Origin: Confluentibacter citreus | GTDB lineage: Bacteria; Bacteroidota; Bacteroidia; Flavobacteriales; Flavobacteriaceae | Reading direction: 5' to 3' | Assembly (NCBI RefSeq): GCF_002807055.1 | Contig: NZ_NIXN01000006.1 | Span: 1 to 64,000, forward strand | DNA: 64,000 nucleotides | Translations under genes and position numbers: made by a program | Notes under the pieces: generated by a model | What the model was told of the DNA's origin: nothing | Seen by the model: the letters and a program-made list of their open reading frames with translations, nothing else | The model's database searches: none | Shown here: in pieces, positions 8,510 through 17,519 of the stretch | Position numbering within the stretch: the first letter of the stretch is position 1 | Layout: the number at the start of each line of letters is the position of its first letter

Positions 8510-9418
8510 ATGCAAGAAAAATTAATGATAATAGACCCTCATGTCCATATGACTTCAAGAACAACGGATGATTATGAAGCTATGGCGGCAGCAGGTATTG
8601 TAGCAATTATAGAGCCGTCATTTTGGTTAGGGCAACCAAGAACACAAGTTGGTTCTTTTCAGGATTATTATAGCAGTTTGGTAGGGTGGGAACCTTTTAG
8701 GGCAAGCCAGTTCGGAATTAAGCATTATTGTACCATCGGTTTAAATTCTAAAGAAGCTAATAATGAAGCATTGGCAGAACAAGTTATAGAATTGTTACCA
8801 TTATATGTTCATAAAGAAAATGTAGTCGCCATTGGTGAAATCGGCTATGATGATCAAACACCTGCAGAGGATAAGTATTTTAGAATGCAGTTGGATATGG
8901 CAAAGGAATTGAATATGACGGTTCAAATACATACACCACATAGAGATAAAAAATCGGGTACTCTTAAAAGTATGGAAGTGTGTTTGGAGCATGGACTAGA
9001 CCCAGCTAATGTCATCATCGATCACAACAATGAGGAAACCGTTAAAGATGTTTTAGATCGTGGCTTTATAGCTGCCTTTACCATTTACCCAAAAACAAAA
9101 ATGGGTAATGAACGGATGGTTGAAGTTGTTAGGAAATTTGGAAGCAATAATATTATCGTCGATAGCTCAGCCGATTGGGGAGTTAGCGACCCATTAGCGG
9201 TTCCAAAAACAGCCGCATTAATGTTAGAACGAGGCATATTAAAGGAAGATGTTATAAAAACCTGTTATCAAAATGCATTAGATGCTTTTGGGAAAAATGG
9301 CAAAATGAAAGAATCCCATTGGTTAGGGACTTCAGCCATCGATCAAAGAGAATTATTTAACGATAATAGCGTATTAAGAGGTCAGGAGCCAAAAATTGAT
9401 GGGAATAAAATCGTCTAA
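8510..9418 (+). CDS. eboB: TatD-like metal-dependent hydrolase EboB
   Basis: 302 residues of the amidohydrolase/TatD fold. The metal-binding start IDPHVHMTSR is at residues 8-17. Further ligands appear in AIGEIGYDD (about 108), QIHTPHRD (about 145), IDHNN (about 170) and VDSSADWG (about 225). TatD proteins are otherwise deoxyribonucleases or hydrolases, but this subgroup is defined by its ebo context and the true substrate is unknown. Translation may begin at Met1 or at Met6 (8525), directly before IIDPH. The 3' end overlaps the eboC start by 20 bases. Confidence 0.88.
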   Translation: MQEKLMIIDPHVHMTSRTTDDYEAMAAAGIVAIIEPSFWLGQPRTQVGSFQDYYSSLVGWEPFRASQFGIKHYCTIGLNSKEANNEALAEQVIELLPLYVHKENVVAIGEIGYDDQTPAEDKYFRMQLDMAKELNMTVQIHTPHRDKKSGTLKSMEVCLEHGLDPANVIIDHNNEETVKDVLDRGFIAAFTIYPKTKMGNERMVEVVRKFGSNNIIVDSSADWGVSDPLAVPKTAALMLERGILKEDVIKTCYQNALDAFGKNGKMKESHWLGTSAIDQRELFNDNSVLRGQEPKIDGNKIV

Positions 9419-10322
9419 AAAAACATCTGTTTTTAAAGGTTGTCTTATTTTAATGCGACCTCCAAATTTACCAACAGCAGCTGCCGATATTATTGCAGGT
9501 GCTGCCATTGTTGGTTTATTTGTGACTAGCTGGGTAGAAATACCTCAAGGAAAAATTGTAGATTTTATATTTTTAATCCTCGCTTCTGTATTTTTATATG
9601 CTGGAGGTGTTGTTCTTAATGATGTTTTTGATTTAAAAATAGATAAAGAAGAACGACCCGAACGCCCCATTCCCAATGGTGTAGTTTCGTTAAAAACCGC
9701 CTCTCTTTTAGGCGGAAGTTTACTAGTTTTAGGCGTAATACTATCGTTCTTTAGCAATGTACATGCTGGTTTTCTGGCATTGGGTCTGACTGGAGCTATA
9801 GTTTTATATGATTCACTGGCAAAGCATCATGTATTTTTTGGCCCTTTGGCAATGGGTTTTTGTAGAGGACTTAACTTACTATTAGGCATGTGTGTTTTGG
9901 GATTGCCGCCATTTTCTAAATGGATTTATATACTGATACCCATCATCTACATTTTTGCGGTGACTTTAATAAGTAGAGGAGAAGTGCACGGACACAACAA
10001 AATGAATATTAAATTATCAGCTTTACTATATAGTTTGGTCATTTTTTTCATTCTTTTTTATAACTCAACAGACATCGATGTTGTTCTTCAAGTAGCCCCA
10101 TTTTTACTATTGTTTGGTTTATCTATATTTATACCATTGGCAAAGGCCTATAAAATAAATTCACCAACAAATATAAAAAAAGCGGTGAAGGCAGGGGTCC
10201 TTTCTTTAGTGGTCATGGATGCTGCTATCGCTGTTAGTGTATCTCATTGGTGGGTTGGAATAATAATTCTTTTGCTATTACCTTTATCCTTATTTTTGTC
10301 AAAACGTTTTTCAGTAACGTAA
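9399..10322 (+). CDS. eboC: UbiA-like prenyltransferase EboC
   Basis: About 307 residues with eight or nine hydrophobic helices and the UbiA aspartate motif NDVFDLKIDKEERPERPIPNG around residue 75. This motif binds the Mg-diphosphate of an isoprenoid donor. Family members join prenyl chains to aromatic or other acceptors in the inner membrane. I prefer ATG 9399 to TTG 9396. The start lies within eboB (20-base overlap), suggesting translational coupling. Acceptor and prenyl donor are unknown; the partner cyclase-like EboD suggests a cyclitol or sugar-like precursor, which is inference. Confidence 0.88.
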   Translation: MGIKSSKKTSVFKGCLILMRPPNLPTAAADIIAGAAIVGLFVTSWVEIPQGKIVDFIFLILASVFLYAGGVVLNDVFDLKIDKEERPERPIPNGVVSLKTASLLGGSLLVLGVILSFFSNVHAGFLALGLTGAIVLYDSLAKHHVFFGPLAMGFCRGLNLLLGMCVLGLPPFSKWIYILIPIIYIFAVTLISRGEVHGHNKMNIKLSALLYSLVIFFILFYNSTDIDVVLQVAPFLLLFGLSIFIPLAKAYKINSPTNIKKAVKAGVLSLVVMDAAIAVSVSHWWVGIIILLLLPLSLFLSKRFSVT

Positions 10323-10333
10323 ATTATTTTTCA

Positions 10334-11476
10334 ATGCACATCCCTAAAACCATAGAGCAAACCTTTAAAGTGGAGTATAATTATAAATTGTATTTTACCA
10401 ACCACTTATTTAATCATAGTAACACATTGTTTGCAGACATTATAAATAGCTACTCTAAGACATCTAGGGTTAAAGTGCTATTTGTTGTAGATCAAGGAGT
10501 AACTAATGCCCATCCATTGCTACACAAAGATATTATGTCCTACTGCGAGCAATATAGTTCACATATCGAATTTAAGAGCTTTATTGTGGTGCCTGGAGGC
10601 GAGCAAGTAAAAATTGGCAGCGAACATCTGGACACCGTATTGCAAGGTATCAATGATTTTAATATTTGCAGACATTCTTTTGTAGCCACTATCGGAGGAG
10701 GTGCTGTTATAGATATGGTTGGTTATGCCTGTGCCATAGCACATCGAGGGGTTAAATTACTCAGAATACCAACAACAGTGCTTGCGCAAAATGATTCCGC
10801 TGTAGGGGTTAAGAATAGTATAAACCATTTTGGCAAAAAGAATTTTTTAGGAACATTTGCATTGCCGTATGCCATTATAAATGATAGTGATTTTCTTGAA
10901 ACCTTAGATCATAGGGATTGGATCTCTGGTATTGCTGAAGCCATAAAAGTGGCACTTATTAAAGACAAATCGTTCTATAATGACATAGAAGAATTGTCTG
11001 AAAAACTTAGAAACAGAGACATGGAAAGTATGCAATATGTCATCTATAAATGCGCAGCATTGCATATGGAACATATTACACAAGGAGGCGATCCTTTTGA
11101 AAACGGTTCATCACGGCCACTTGATTTCGGGCATTGGGCAGCCCATAAAATGGAACATATGACCAACTACACTATCAGACACGGTGAAGCCGTTGCGGTA
11201 GGTATGGCCATTGACCTTATGTATGCTAAATATATTGGCCTAATTGATCAAACTATTTTGGAAGCTGTTTTAAACACTATGGAACGCATTGGTTTTAATT
11301 TAAAATTACCAATTTTAGAACATCAAATAGATGCGCTTATTAATGGCATTGAAGAATTTAGGGAACATTTGGGAGGAGAACTTACTATTACACTGATTTC
11401 AGAAATTGGAAGAAAAGTTGATGTACATGAAATCGATACTGATAAAATGAAAAAAGCTATTGCTTCATTTTTATAA
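10334..11476 (+). CDS. eboD: 3-dehydroquinate synthase-like sugar-phosphate cyclase EboD
   Basis: 380 residues of the sugar-phosphate cyclase/DHQ synthase superfamily. The NAD-binding GGGAVIDMVGYACA lies near residue 118. IPTTVLAQNDSAVGVKNSIN (about 150) and the metal ligands in SGIAEAIK, FGHWAAHKMEH and RHGEAVAVGM are conserved. The protein is unlikely to be the housekeeping AroB because it lies in an ebo cluster, where the EboD branch is expected to act on another sugar phosphate. The open frame extends upstream to 10247, but that part overlaps eboC and encodes no family sequence. ATG 10334, 11 bases after the eboC stop, gives the normal start MHIPKTIEQTF. Confidence 0.88.
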   Translation: MHIPKTIEQTFKVEYNYKLYFTNHLFNHSNTLFADIINSYSKTSRVKVLFVVDQGVTNAHPLLHKDIMSYCEQYSSHIEFKSFIVVPGGEQVKIGSEHLDTVLQGINDFNICRHSFVATIGGGAVIDMVGYACAIAHRGVKLLRIPTTVLAQNDSAVGVKNSINHFGKKNFLGTFALPYAIINDSDFLETLDHRDWISGIAEAIKVALIKDKSFYNDIEELSEKLRNRDMESMQYVIYKCAALHMEHITQGGDPFENGSSRPLDFGHWAAHKMEHMTNYTIRHGEAVAVGMAIDLMYAKYIGLIDQTILEAVLNTMERIGFNLKLPILEHQIDALINGIEEFREHLGGELTITLISEIGRKVDVHEIDTDKMKKAIASFL

Positions 11477-11491
11477 CAAAAAGCTATATAA

Positions 11492-12688
11492 ATGCTAATT
11501 AAAGATAAATATCACATAACGTATTGCTCAAATATTCACCCTGGTGAAGATTGGGAAACGACGTTTTCAAATATTAAAAAATACATTCCTAAAATAAAAA
11601 AAGAGGTCTCAGACAGTTCTCCTTTCGGAATAGGGTTGCGTTTATCCAACAATGCCAGTGAAGCATTAGAGGTAGGTGATAATTTGTCGGATTTTAAAAA
11701 ATGGCTTCTAGATAATGATTGTTATGTGTTTACCATGAATGGCTTTCCTTATGGAAATTTTCACAATACGATTGTAAAAGAACAAGTACATGCTCCTGAT
11801 TGGACAACTAAAGAACGATTGGTTTACACCAAAAGATTATTTACGCAATTGGATTCAATGCTTCCACATGGTGTTTCAGGAGGTATCTCAACATCGCCAA
11901 TAAGTTATAAACATTGGTTTAGTTCTAAAGATGCTGTTTCTAATGCTTTAAAAAAGGGAGCTGAGCAATTATGCGAAATTGTAGAACAACTTTATAATAT
12001 AGAAAATACCTCAGGCAACTATTTGCATTTAGATATTGAACCAGAACCGGACGGACTTATTGAAAATACAAAAGAATTTTTAGACTTTTATTTAAATGTT
12101 TTACTTCCAATCGGGGTTAGCGTTTTAAGGCCAAAATTAAATTTGGATGCCTTGGAGATTGAAAAGATCATAAAGAGATATATCACCCTTTGTTACGATG
12201 TTTGCCATTTTTCATTGGCTTACGAAAACCCAGAAGACACATTTCAAGCCTTGGAAAAGGAGGGCATTGGTGTCGGTAAAATACAAGTGAGTGCTGCTTT
12301 AAAAATTTTGTTTGAAAAAGGCAAAGAAGGGGCGATATGGAATTCTTTAGAACGATTTGATGAATCCACTTATTTACACCAAGTGACTGAAAAAGTGGGA
12401 GGAACCATTAAGGTTTACAACGATTTGCCCATCATACTTCGTAAAAAAGAGCAACATAAAGAATTAAGAGCTCATTTTCATGTGCCTATTTTTTTGGAAA
12501 AATTCGATAATTTATATTCTACTCAAGACCAAATTTTAGATACGTTACAGTACTTGAAAAATCACGAAGTTTCAAACCATTTAGAGGTGGAAACCTATAC
12601 TTGGGATGTGCTCCCTAACACTTTAAAAGTTGATATTACGCAATCCATTGCTAGGGAAATGAAATGGCTAAAAGATAGGTTAGAATGA
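11492..12688 (+). CDS. eboE: Metabolite traffic protein EboE (sugar isomerase-like TIM barrel)
   Basis: 398 residues resembling xylose-isomerase-like TIM barrels. Potential metal or acid-base segments are HLDIEPEPDG (about 180), YDVCHFSLAYE (about 235) and RAHFHVPIFLE (about 330), a spacing that fits a Glu/Asp/His metal centre. No signal peptide is seen. In cyanobacterial and Pseudomonas clusters the orthologue is annotated as a metabolite traffic protein, and no reaction has been shown. It starts 15 bases after eboD and shares an ATGA overlap with eboF, confirming the operon. Confidence 0.85.
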   Translation: MLIKDKYHITYCSNIHPGEDWETTFSNIKKYIPKIKKEVSDSSPFGIGLRLSNNASEALEVGDNLSDFKKWLLDNDCYVFTMNGFPYGNFHNTIVKEQVHAPDWTTKERLVYTKRLFTQLDSMLPHGVSGGISTSPISYKHWFSSKDAVSNALKKGAEQLCEIVEQLYNIENTSGNYLHLDIEPEPDGLIENTKEFLDFYLNVLLPIGVSVLRPKLNLDALEIEKIIKRYITLCYDVCHFSLAYENPEDTFQALEKEGIGVGKIQVSAALKILFEKGKEGAIWNSLERFDESTYLHQVTEKVGGTIKVYNDLPIILRKKEQHKELRAHFHVPIFLEKFDNLYSTQDQILDTLQYLKNHEVSNHLEVETYTWDVLPNTLKVDITQSIAREMKWLKDRLE

Positions 12689-14067
12689 AAAAAACGGTTG
12701 TTATAAATATAGTAGGGTTGACCAAAAGATTGATTGGGGAACACACGCCATTCATCAAAACCTTTTTAGAAGATGGATTATCTACTACTATTAAACCTAT
12801 TCTTCCAGCAGTTACTTGTAGCATGCAATCAACCTATCTGACTGGTAAATTGCCTTCCGAACATGGTATTGTGGGCAATGGTTGGTATTTTAAGGAAGAG
12901 CATGAAGTGAAATTTTGGCGACAATCCAATACCTTGGTGCAATCAGAAAAAATTTGGGATGTATTAAAAAAAGGACATCATGATTTTACTTGTGCCAATC
13001 ATTTTTGGTGGTACAATATGTATTCAAATGCTGATTATAGTGTGACACCACGTCCTAATTATCTGGCAGATGGCAGAAAAATACCGGACATATATTCACA
13101 TCCATCCGAACTAAGGGATGAACTCCAAACTAAACTGGGGACATTTCCGCTGTTTAGTTTTTGGGGACCTAAAACGTCCATTAAATCAAGCAAATGGATT
13201 GCTGATGGTGCTATCAGGACTGATGAAATTTACAATCCGACGCTAACACTTATATACATTCCGCATTTAGATTATAATATTCAAAAATATGGATTGGATT
13301 TTACTAAAATTAGTAAAGATTTAAAAGAAGTTGATGAAATTGTAAAACAGTTGGTGGATTATTACAATAAACAAGATACCAATATCATTTTGCTTTCTGA
13401 ATATGGCATTACTGATGTCAATAATCCCATTCACCCTAATAGAATCCTACGAAAAAAAAGATTATTAAATATTAGAATAGAGCGTGGTTTAGAGCTTTTA
13501 GACGCAGGAGCCAGTAAAGCGTTTGCCGTTTCAGATCATCAAGTGTCACATATCTATTTGAATGATTTATCGTTAAAAGACGAATTGGTTTCATTGTTTA
13601 AATCCGTTAAAGGCATTCAAAAAGTACTGGTTGATAATGACATTGAAAAAGCACATTTAAATCACAGTCGCTGTGGCGATATCGTGCTTGTTGCTGATAA
13701 AAATTCTTGGTTCACTTATTATTATTGGCTAGATGATTCGAAAGCACCAGATTTTGCTAGAATGGTAGATATCCATAAAAAACCTGGTTATGATGCGGTT
13801 GAATTAACCACAAATCCTAAAGATGTATTTGTTATACCTAAAATAATATTCAAATTAATAAAAAAGAAACTGGGTTTTAGAACCCTAATGAATGTGATAC
13901 CTTTAGATGCTACATTGATTAAAGGATCGCATGGAAGAATTCCAGAGAGTAAAGATGATCATCCTATTTTTGTTACCAATTCAAAAAAAATAGCTTTGAA
14001 TGAAGATATTGAAGCAACGGATGTATTTAGTTTAATCTACCGCCACGTAACGAATAAAATCAATTAA
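12685..14067 (+). CDS. eboF: Alkaline-phosphatase-superfamily (NPP-like) protein EboF
   Basis: 460 residues of the nucleotide pyrophosphatase/phosphodiesterase branch of the alkaline phosphatase superfamily. The catalytic Thr region is LPAVTCSMQSTYLTG (residues about 40-54), followed by HGIVGNGWYF. Metal ligands are expected in IPHLDYNIQKYG (about 195), LLSEYGITDV (about 235) and KGSHGRIPESKDDHP near the C-terminus. There is no signal peptide, unlike most secreted NPP enzymes, so the reaction is probably cytoplasmic. It is the last ebo gene, and only 6 bases separate its stop from the convergent lipoprotein gene. Confidence 0.87.
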   Translation: MKKTVVINIVGLTKRLIGEHTPFIKTFLEDGLSTTIKPILPAVTCSMQSTYLTGKLPSEHGIVGNGWYFKEEHEVKFWRQSNTLVQSEKIWDVLKKGHHDFTCANHFWWYNMYSNADYSVTPRPNYLADGRKIPDIYSHPSELRDELQTKLGTFPLFSFWGPKTSIKSSKWIADGAIRTDEIYNPTLTLIYIPHLDYNIQKYGLDFTKISKDLKEVDEIVKQLVDYYNKQDTNIILLSEYGITDVNNPIHPNRILRKKRLLNIRIERGLELLDAGASKAFAVSDHQVSHIYLNDLSLKDELVSLFKSVKGIQKVLVDNDIEKAHLNHSRCGDIVLVADKNSWFTYYYWLDDSKAPDFARMVDIHKKPGYDAVELTTNPKDVFVIPKIIFKLIKKKLGFRTLMNVIPLDATLIKGSHGRIPESKDDHPIFVTNSKKIALNEDIEATDVFSLIYRHVTNKIN

Positions 14068-14073
14068 TATCTT

Positions 14074-14646
14074 TTAAACTTTGCTGTTTGTAAGACTGAT
14101 TTCCTTTATCTCTATATTTCCATCATCAAAAATGGTTAGGGTAAAATCCTTGTAAATTTGTGTGTCAGGAATATTGAAAGACGTATGTAACTGAATGCTA
14201 TGCTCGGTCATGGCACTATAATCCACCCAAACATATTGCATTATGGCATTCTGCCAAAAAGTGTTATCTGTGTTTTCATGAAACAATTCCTTATTAACAA
14301 TACCATCCAGGATTAGCCTATTATTTTTTTGAACTTGAAATTGCGCTTCAAAATTTTTATGATAGGTTTTTGTTACAGTTCCATTTTTACTTTTTTTGGT
14401 TTTTGGAACGTGACTATTTTCATTGGAATAATAGTTTATTTTAATATTAAAACCGTTGCTCAATATAGTGTCCGTCACAATTTCAGTAGGTTGTTCTGGA
14501 ATGTATTTCAATTGCTCAGAGAAGGATTCTAATAGGTTAGCCTCCCGCAAAACATCTTCGTTGCTTCGGTGCGATCTGTACTTTCCGTCACAGCCAATTA
14601 AGGAAATCACTAATATTATTAAAACGCATAATTTATTCATATACAA
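14074..14646 (-). CDS. Hypothetical lipoprotein
   Basis: 190 residues; I do not recognise the family. The N-terminus is a lipoprotein signal with lipobox SLIGC (Cys19), followed by a soluble, strand-rich region and a C-terminal DDGNIEIKEISL. Translation may begin at Met1 (14646) or Met3 (14640). The gene follows dnaX on the same strand with a 4-10 base gap and may be co-transcribed. It faces the end of eboF. Its position next to the ebo cluster is probably incidental, because the strand is opposite and dnaX is upstream. Confidence 0.7.
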   Translation of the reverse strand: MYMNKLCVLIILVISLIGCDGKYRSHRSNEDVLREANLLESFSEQLKYIPEQPTEIVTDTILSNGFNIKINYYSNENSHVPKTKKSKNGTVTKTYHKNFEAQFQVQKNNRLILDGIVNKELFHENTDNTFWQNAIMQYVWVDYSAMTEHSIQLHTSFNIPDTQIYKDFTLTIFDDGNIEIKEISLTNSKV

Positions 14647-14650
14647 TTCA

Positions 14651-16387
14651 TTATATATCTAAATCGAAAGTTTTTCTTAAAATATCTATATTCGGATTTT
14701 TAGCTTTTAATTTTTCGAATTTCTCTAAGGTGCTATAGGCATATTGTTTTTCTTTTTCTTCATTTACCGTGATTGATAAATCAATGCTAAAGTTGTTAAG
14801 GGATTTTCTTAAAAAAGACAATAGCTCATATTGTTGGCGTTCAACTTCTACTTTATTCGTCGCATTAGGGAATTCTAAATAAATGGTTGTGCCAATCACT
14901 TTAGGTATGTCTATAGACAAAATAGAAGCTAAATTATGCTTTCCATTATCTTGCAATTGATTCACATAAAGATTCCAAAGATCCACAAGAGCTTCTTCAG
15001 TAAAATCTTCTTTCGGCAGATTGTCTTCGTCTATAACAACATCCATTTGCTTTATTTGATGCTCTTTTTTAGCTTTAATGCTACTTAAAGAGAGTCCCGA
15101 AAGCCGTTTAGTTTCTTGCTTTAAAACGATTTTAGGAGGTTCTTTTACTTGCAAAGTTTCTATAATAGCAGGAGTTGATTCGAGCAGATTTTCATCTTTA
15201 CTTGTTATTTCAGAAGTCGTAGCCTCTTTTATCTGCAAAGGTTTAGGAACATTTACATGAACGGGCGTAATGCCTTTACTTTTAAAATAAGAAGGTGGAA
15301 TTATGTAATGTTTGCTATTTTTTTTTTCTCCATCAAAAGTGATAGAGGCAAGCTGCATAAGACATAATTCAACTAATAAGCGTTGATTTTTGCTGGTTTT
15401 ATATTTAAGGTCACAATCGTTAGCCAAATGTATTCCTTGCATTAAAAACGCTTGGGAAGTTTTTTTGGATTGTATTAAATACTTTTCTTGGGTTTGCTCA
15501 CCGACTTCCAAGAGTTCAATAGTTTCAGGCGTTTTGCTTACTAATAAGTCCCTAAAATGAGAGGCTAATCCAGCGATGTAATGATGGCCATCAAATCCTT
15601 TGGAAAGCGTATTGTTAAACTGAAGTAATAACTCTGGAATCTTGTTCTCTAAAATGAGGTCGGTACTTTCAAAATAGGTTTCGTAATCGAGCACATTTAA
15701 ATTTTCGGTAACCGCTTGCCTTGTTAGGTTTTTGCCTGAAAAACTAACGACCCTATCAAAAATTGATAAGGCATCTCGCATGGCACCATCTGCTTTTTGT
15801 GCAATGATATGGAGTGCATCATCTTCAGCACTCACATCTTGTTCTTTGGCTATATATTTTAGATAATCTTTAGCATCTTTAACGGTAATTCGCTTGAAAT
15901 CAAAAATCTGGCAACGCGATAAAATGGTAGGTATAATTTTATGTTTTTCAGTCGTAGCAAGAATGAAAATACAGTGTTTTGGCGGCTCTTCAAGCGTTTT
16001 AAGGAACGCATTAAAAGCGGCTTGCGATAGCATGTGCACCTCATCAATGATGTACACTTTATATTTTCCAACTTGGGGCGGGATCCTAACTTGGTCTGTT
16101 AGATTTCTAATATCATCAACAGAATTGTTAGAAGCAGCATCCAATTCAAAAATATTAAAGGCAAAATCCTCTTCACCAGTTTCTGTACCATCACTGTTAA
16201 TCATTTTGGCTAAAATACGTGCACAGGTCGTTTTACCAACACCACGCGGGCCTGTAAACAATAAGGCTTGGGCTAAATGATTATTTTCAATGGCATTTAA
16301 TAAGGTATTTGTAATAGCTTGCTGTCCAACAACATCCTTAAATGTTTGTGGTCTGTATTTTCTAGCCGATACAACAAAATGCTCCAT
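14651..16387 (-). CDS. dnaX: DNA polymerase III subunit gamma/tau
   Basis: 578 residues; the clamp-loader AAA+ ATPase. The Walker A GPRGVGKT is at residues 46-53, Walker B IIDEVHML at 113-120, the LKTLEEPP motif follows, and the SRC motif is in ILSRCQIF near 170. The zinc-binding cysteines usually found between the Walker motifs (C-x8-C-x2-C-x2-C) are missing: the segment after ARILAKMIN goes directly to GEEDFAFNIFELDAASNNSV. I recall the same absence in other flavobacteria, so it is probably lineage-specific. The C-terminal tau region (about 370-578) is diverged and charged. No clear frameshift slip site was found. Confidence 0.95.
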   Translation of the reverse strand: MEHFVVSARKYRPQTFKDVVGQQAITNTLLNAIENNHLAQALLFTGPRGVGKTTCARILAKMINSDGTETGEEDFAFNIFELDAASNNSVDDIRNLTDQVRIPPQVGKYKVYIIDEVHMLSQAAFNAFLKTLEEPPKHCIFILATTEKHKIIPTILSRCQIFDFKRITVKDAKDYLKYIAKEQDVSAEDDALHIIAQKADGAMRDALSIFDRVVSFSGKNLTRQAVTENLNVLDYETYFESTDLILENKIPELLLQFNNTLSKGFDGHHYIAGLASHFRDLLVSKTPETIELLEVGEQTQEKYLIQSKKTSQAFLMQGIHLANDCDLKYKTSKNQRLLVELCLMQLASITFDGEKKNSKHYIIPPSYFKSKGITPVHVNVPKPLQIKEATTSEITSKDENLLESTPAIIETLQVKEPPKIVLKQETKRLSGLSLSSIKAKKEHQIKQMDVVIDEDNLPKEDFTEEALVDLWNLYVNQLQDNGKHNLASILSIDIPKVIGTTIYLEFPNATNKVEVERQQYELLSFLRKSLNNFSIDLSITVNEEKEKQYAYSTLEKFEKLKAKNPNIDILRKTFDLDI

Positions 16388-16477
16388 TGAAATTTCTTGA
16401 ATAACAAAGTTAAAAATTCAATTAAGAATATAGAATTTAGAAATGAGATTTTAGAATGAGTTATTAACAATTAATTG

Positions 16478-16485
16478 TAATTTTG
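16478..16485 (+). promoter_or_regulatory. Putative -7 element (TAATTTTG) of rnpB
   Basis: TAATTTTG fits TAnnTTTG and ends 6 bases before the first base of the P1 stem of RNase P RNA (16491), the expected distance to a transcription start. A clear -33 TTG is not visible. Confidence 0.55.
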
Positions 16486-16490
16486 TGCTT

Positions 16491-16804
16491 AAGTAAATCG
16501 CCTTATCGATTCGCTTTGCGAGTAGGAAAGTCCGAACACCATAGTGCAGCATAGTGGCTAATAACCACCAGTCGTGAGGCTAGGAATAGTGCAACAGAAA
16601 GTATGTACAGGTCAAGCTGTAGTGAAACCATGTAAACTCTATGCGGTGCAATGCCATGTATACCAGCACTAAGGGTAGCACGCCCAATGCTGGAGGGTAG
16701 GCAGCTAAAGTGTATTGGTAACAATGCACTCAGATAAATGATAAGGGTGTTTTGTTCTTGGCAACAAGTACAAGATATACAGAATTCGGCTTATAGATTT
16801 ACTT
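16491..16804 (+). ncRNA. rnpB: RNase P RNA component (bacterial A type)
   Basis: The conserved core is clear: GAGTAGGAAAGTCCGAACACC near the 5' end, the ACAGAAA segment in the middle, GCAATGCC, and the 3' core CAGATAAATGATAA followed by ACAGAATTCGGCTTATAG. The ends are set by a perfect 9-bp P1 helix: AAGTAAATC (16491-16499) pairs with GATTTACTT (16796-16804). The RNA is the catalytic subunit that removes 5' leaders from pre-tRNAs. It is followed at once by a strong terminator and preceded by a -7 box. Confidence 0.95.
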
Positions 16805-16812
16805 TCATAAAC

Positions 16813-16845
16813 AAGCCCTTTGAAATGTCAAAGGGCTTTGTTTTT
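16813..16845 (+). terminator. Intrinsic terminator of rnpB
   Basis: Perfect 11-bp stem AAGCCCTTTGA / TCAAAGGGCTT (16813-16823 and 16828-16838) with a 4-base loop, followed by TGTTTTT. It lies 8 bases after the RNA 3' end. Confidence 0.9.
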
Positions 16846-16872
16846 ATGTTGGTTGAAATATTAGTTGTTTTT

Positions 16873-17385
16873 TTATTTTGTTGCCATAGTATCAACGGCA
16901 GTAGTATCACTTAACTTTTCCATTTCCTGATATACTGGTAACAAATTGTAATAAGAGTATTCCTTAACAACTTTTCCATCTTTAAACTGAAATGTTGAAT
17001 GACATGGAACAACGATTTCGGTACTTGGCCCTTTAAACTTACCCACAATGGTATACCAACAGTTAACCCAAGTTTCGTTATCCTTTGTGAGTACCATTTC
17101 ATACTCTGAGGAATCCTTAACCTTCATATATTCCATCATGTCTTCATTGGCCTTCATGCCAGTAATCATATCTGCCAGTGACATAGGATTCACTGAATTG
17201 TCATAAATCTTAACGGAATCACTATAAATCTCTTTAATGCCTTCATAATCATGGGAGGCAAAATAACCAACAAGTTTTTTTGAACTTTCAATTTCGGCGG
17301 ATTCACTAAAATAGCGTTGGGGTTCCTTTTCTTGACATGCATTGAATAAAATCAACGCGAAAATGATACATACTAATTTTTTCAT
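16873..17385 (-). CDS. NTF2-like (SnoaL-type) lipoprotein
   Basis: 170 residues with a lipoprotein signal (lipobox LFNAC, Cys17). Residues about 30-150 look like an NTF2/SnoaL cone: an early helical segment (KKLVGYFASHDYEGIKEIYSDSVKIYDN) followed by strands with WVNCWYTIVGKF and HSTFQFKDGKVVKEYSYYN. Such lipoproteins are common in Flavobacteriia and usually lack an assigned function. It is monocistronic between rnpB (convergent) and rsmD. Confidence 0.7.
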   Translation of the reverse strand: MKKLVCIIFALILFNACQEKEPQRYFSESAEIESSKKLVGYFASHDYEGIKEIYSDSVKIYDNSVNPMSLADMITGMKANEDMMEYMKVKDSSEYEMVLTKDNETWVNCWYTIVGKFKGPSTEIVVPCHSTFQFKDGKVVKEYSYYNLLPVYQEMEKLSDTTAVDTMATK

Positions 17386-17519
17386 GGTGCGGTTGTTTAA
17401 ATTGTTTTTAAGATTACAAACAATAAGTACTCAAATTAGTAGTAGATTTCTGGAGGAAATAACTATCTAATTTACTGAAAATAAGCTAATAACAATCGCA
17501 ATATTGAAAAAATATTATT

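Noticed and set aside
10247-10333. N-terminal extension of EboD
   Set aside because: Overlaps the end of eboC and contains no family-like sequence; ATG 10334 gives the normal start.
16503-16724. Minus-strand 73-codon ORF
   Set aside because: It lies within the RNase P RNA gene on the opposite strand; the RNA structure and core motifs explain the conservation.
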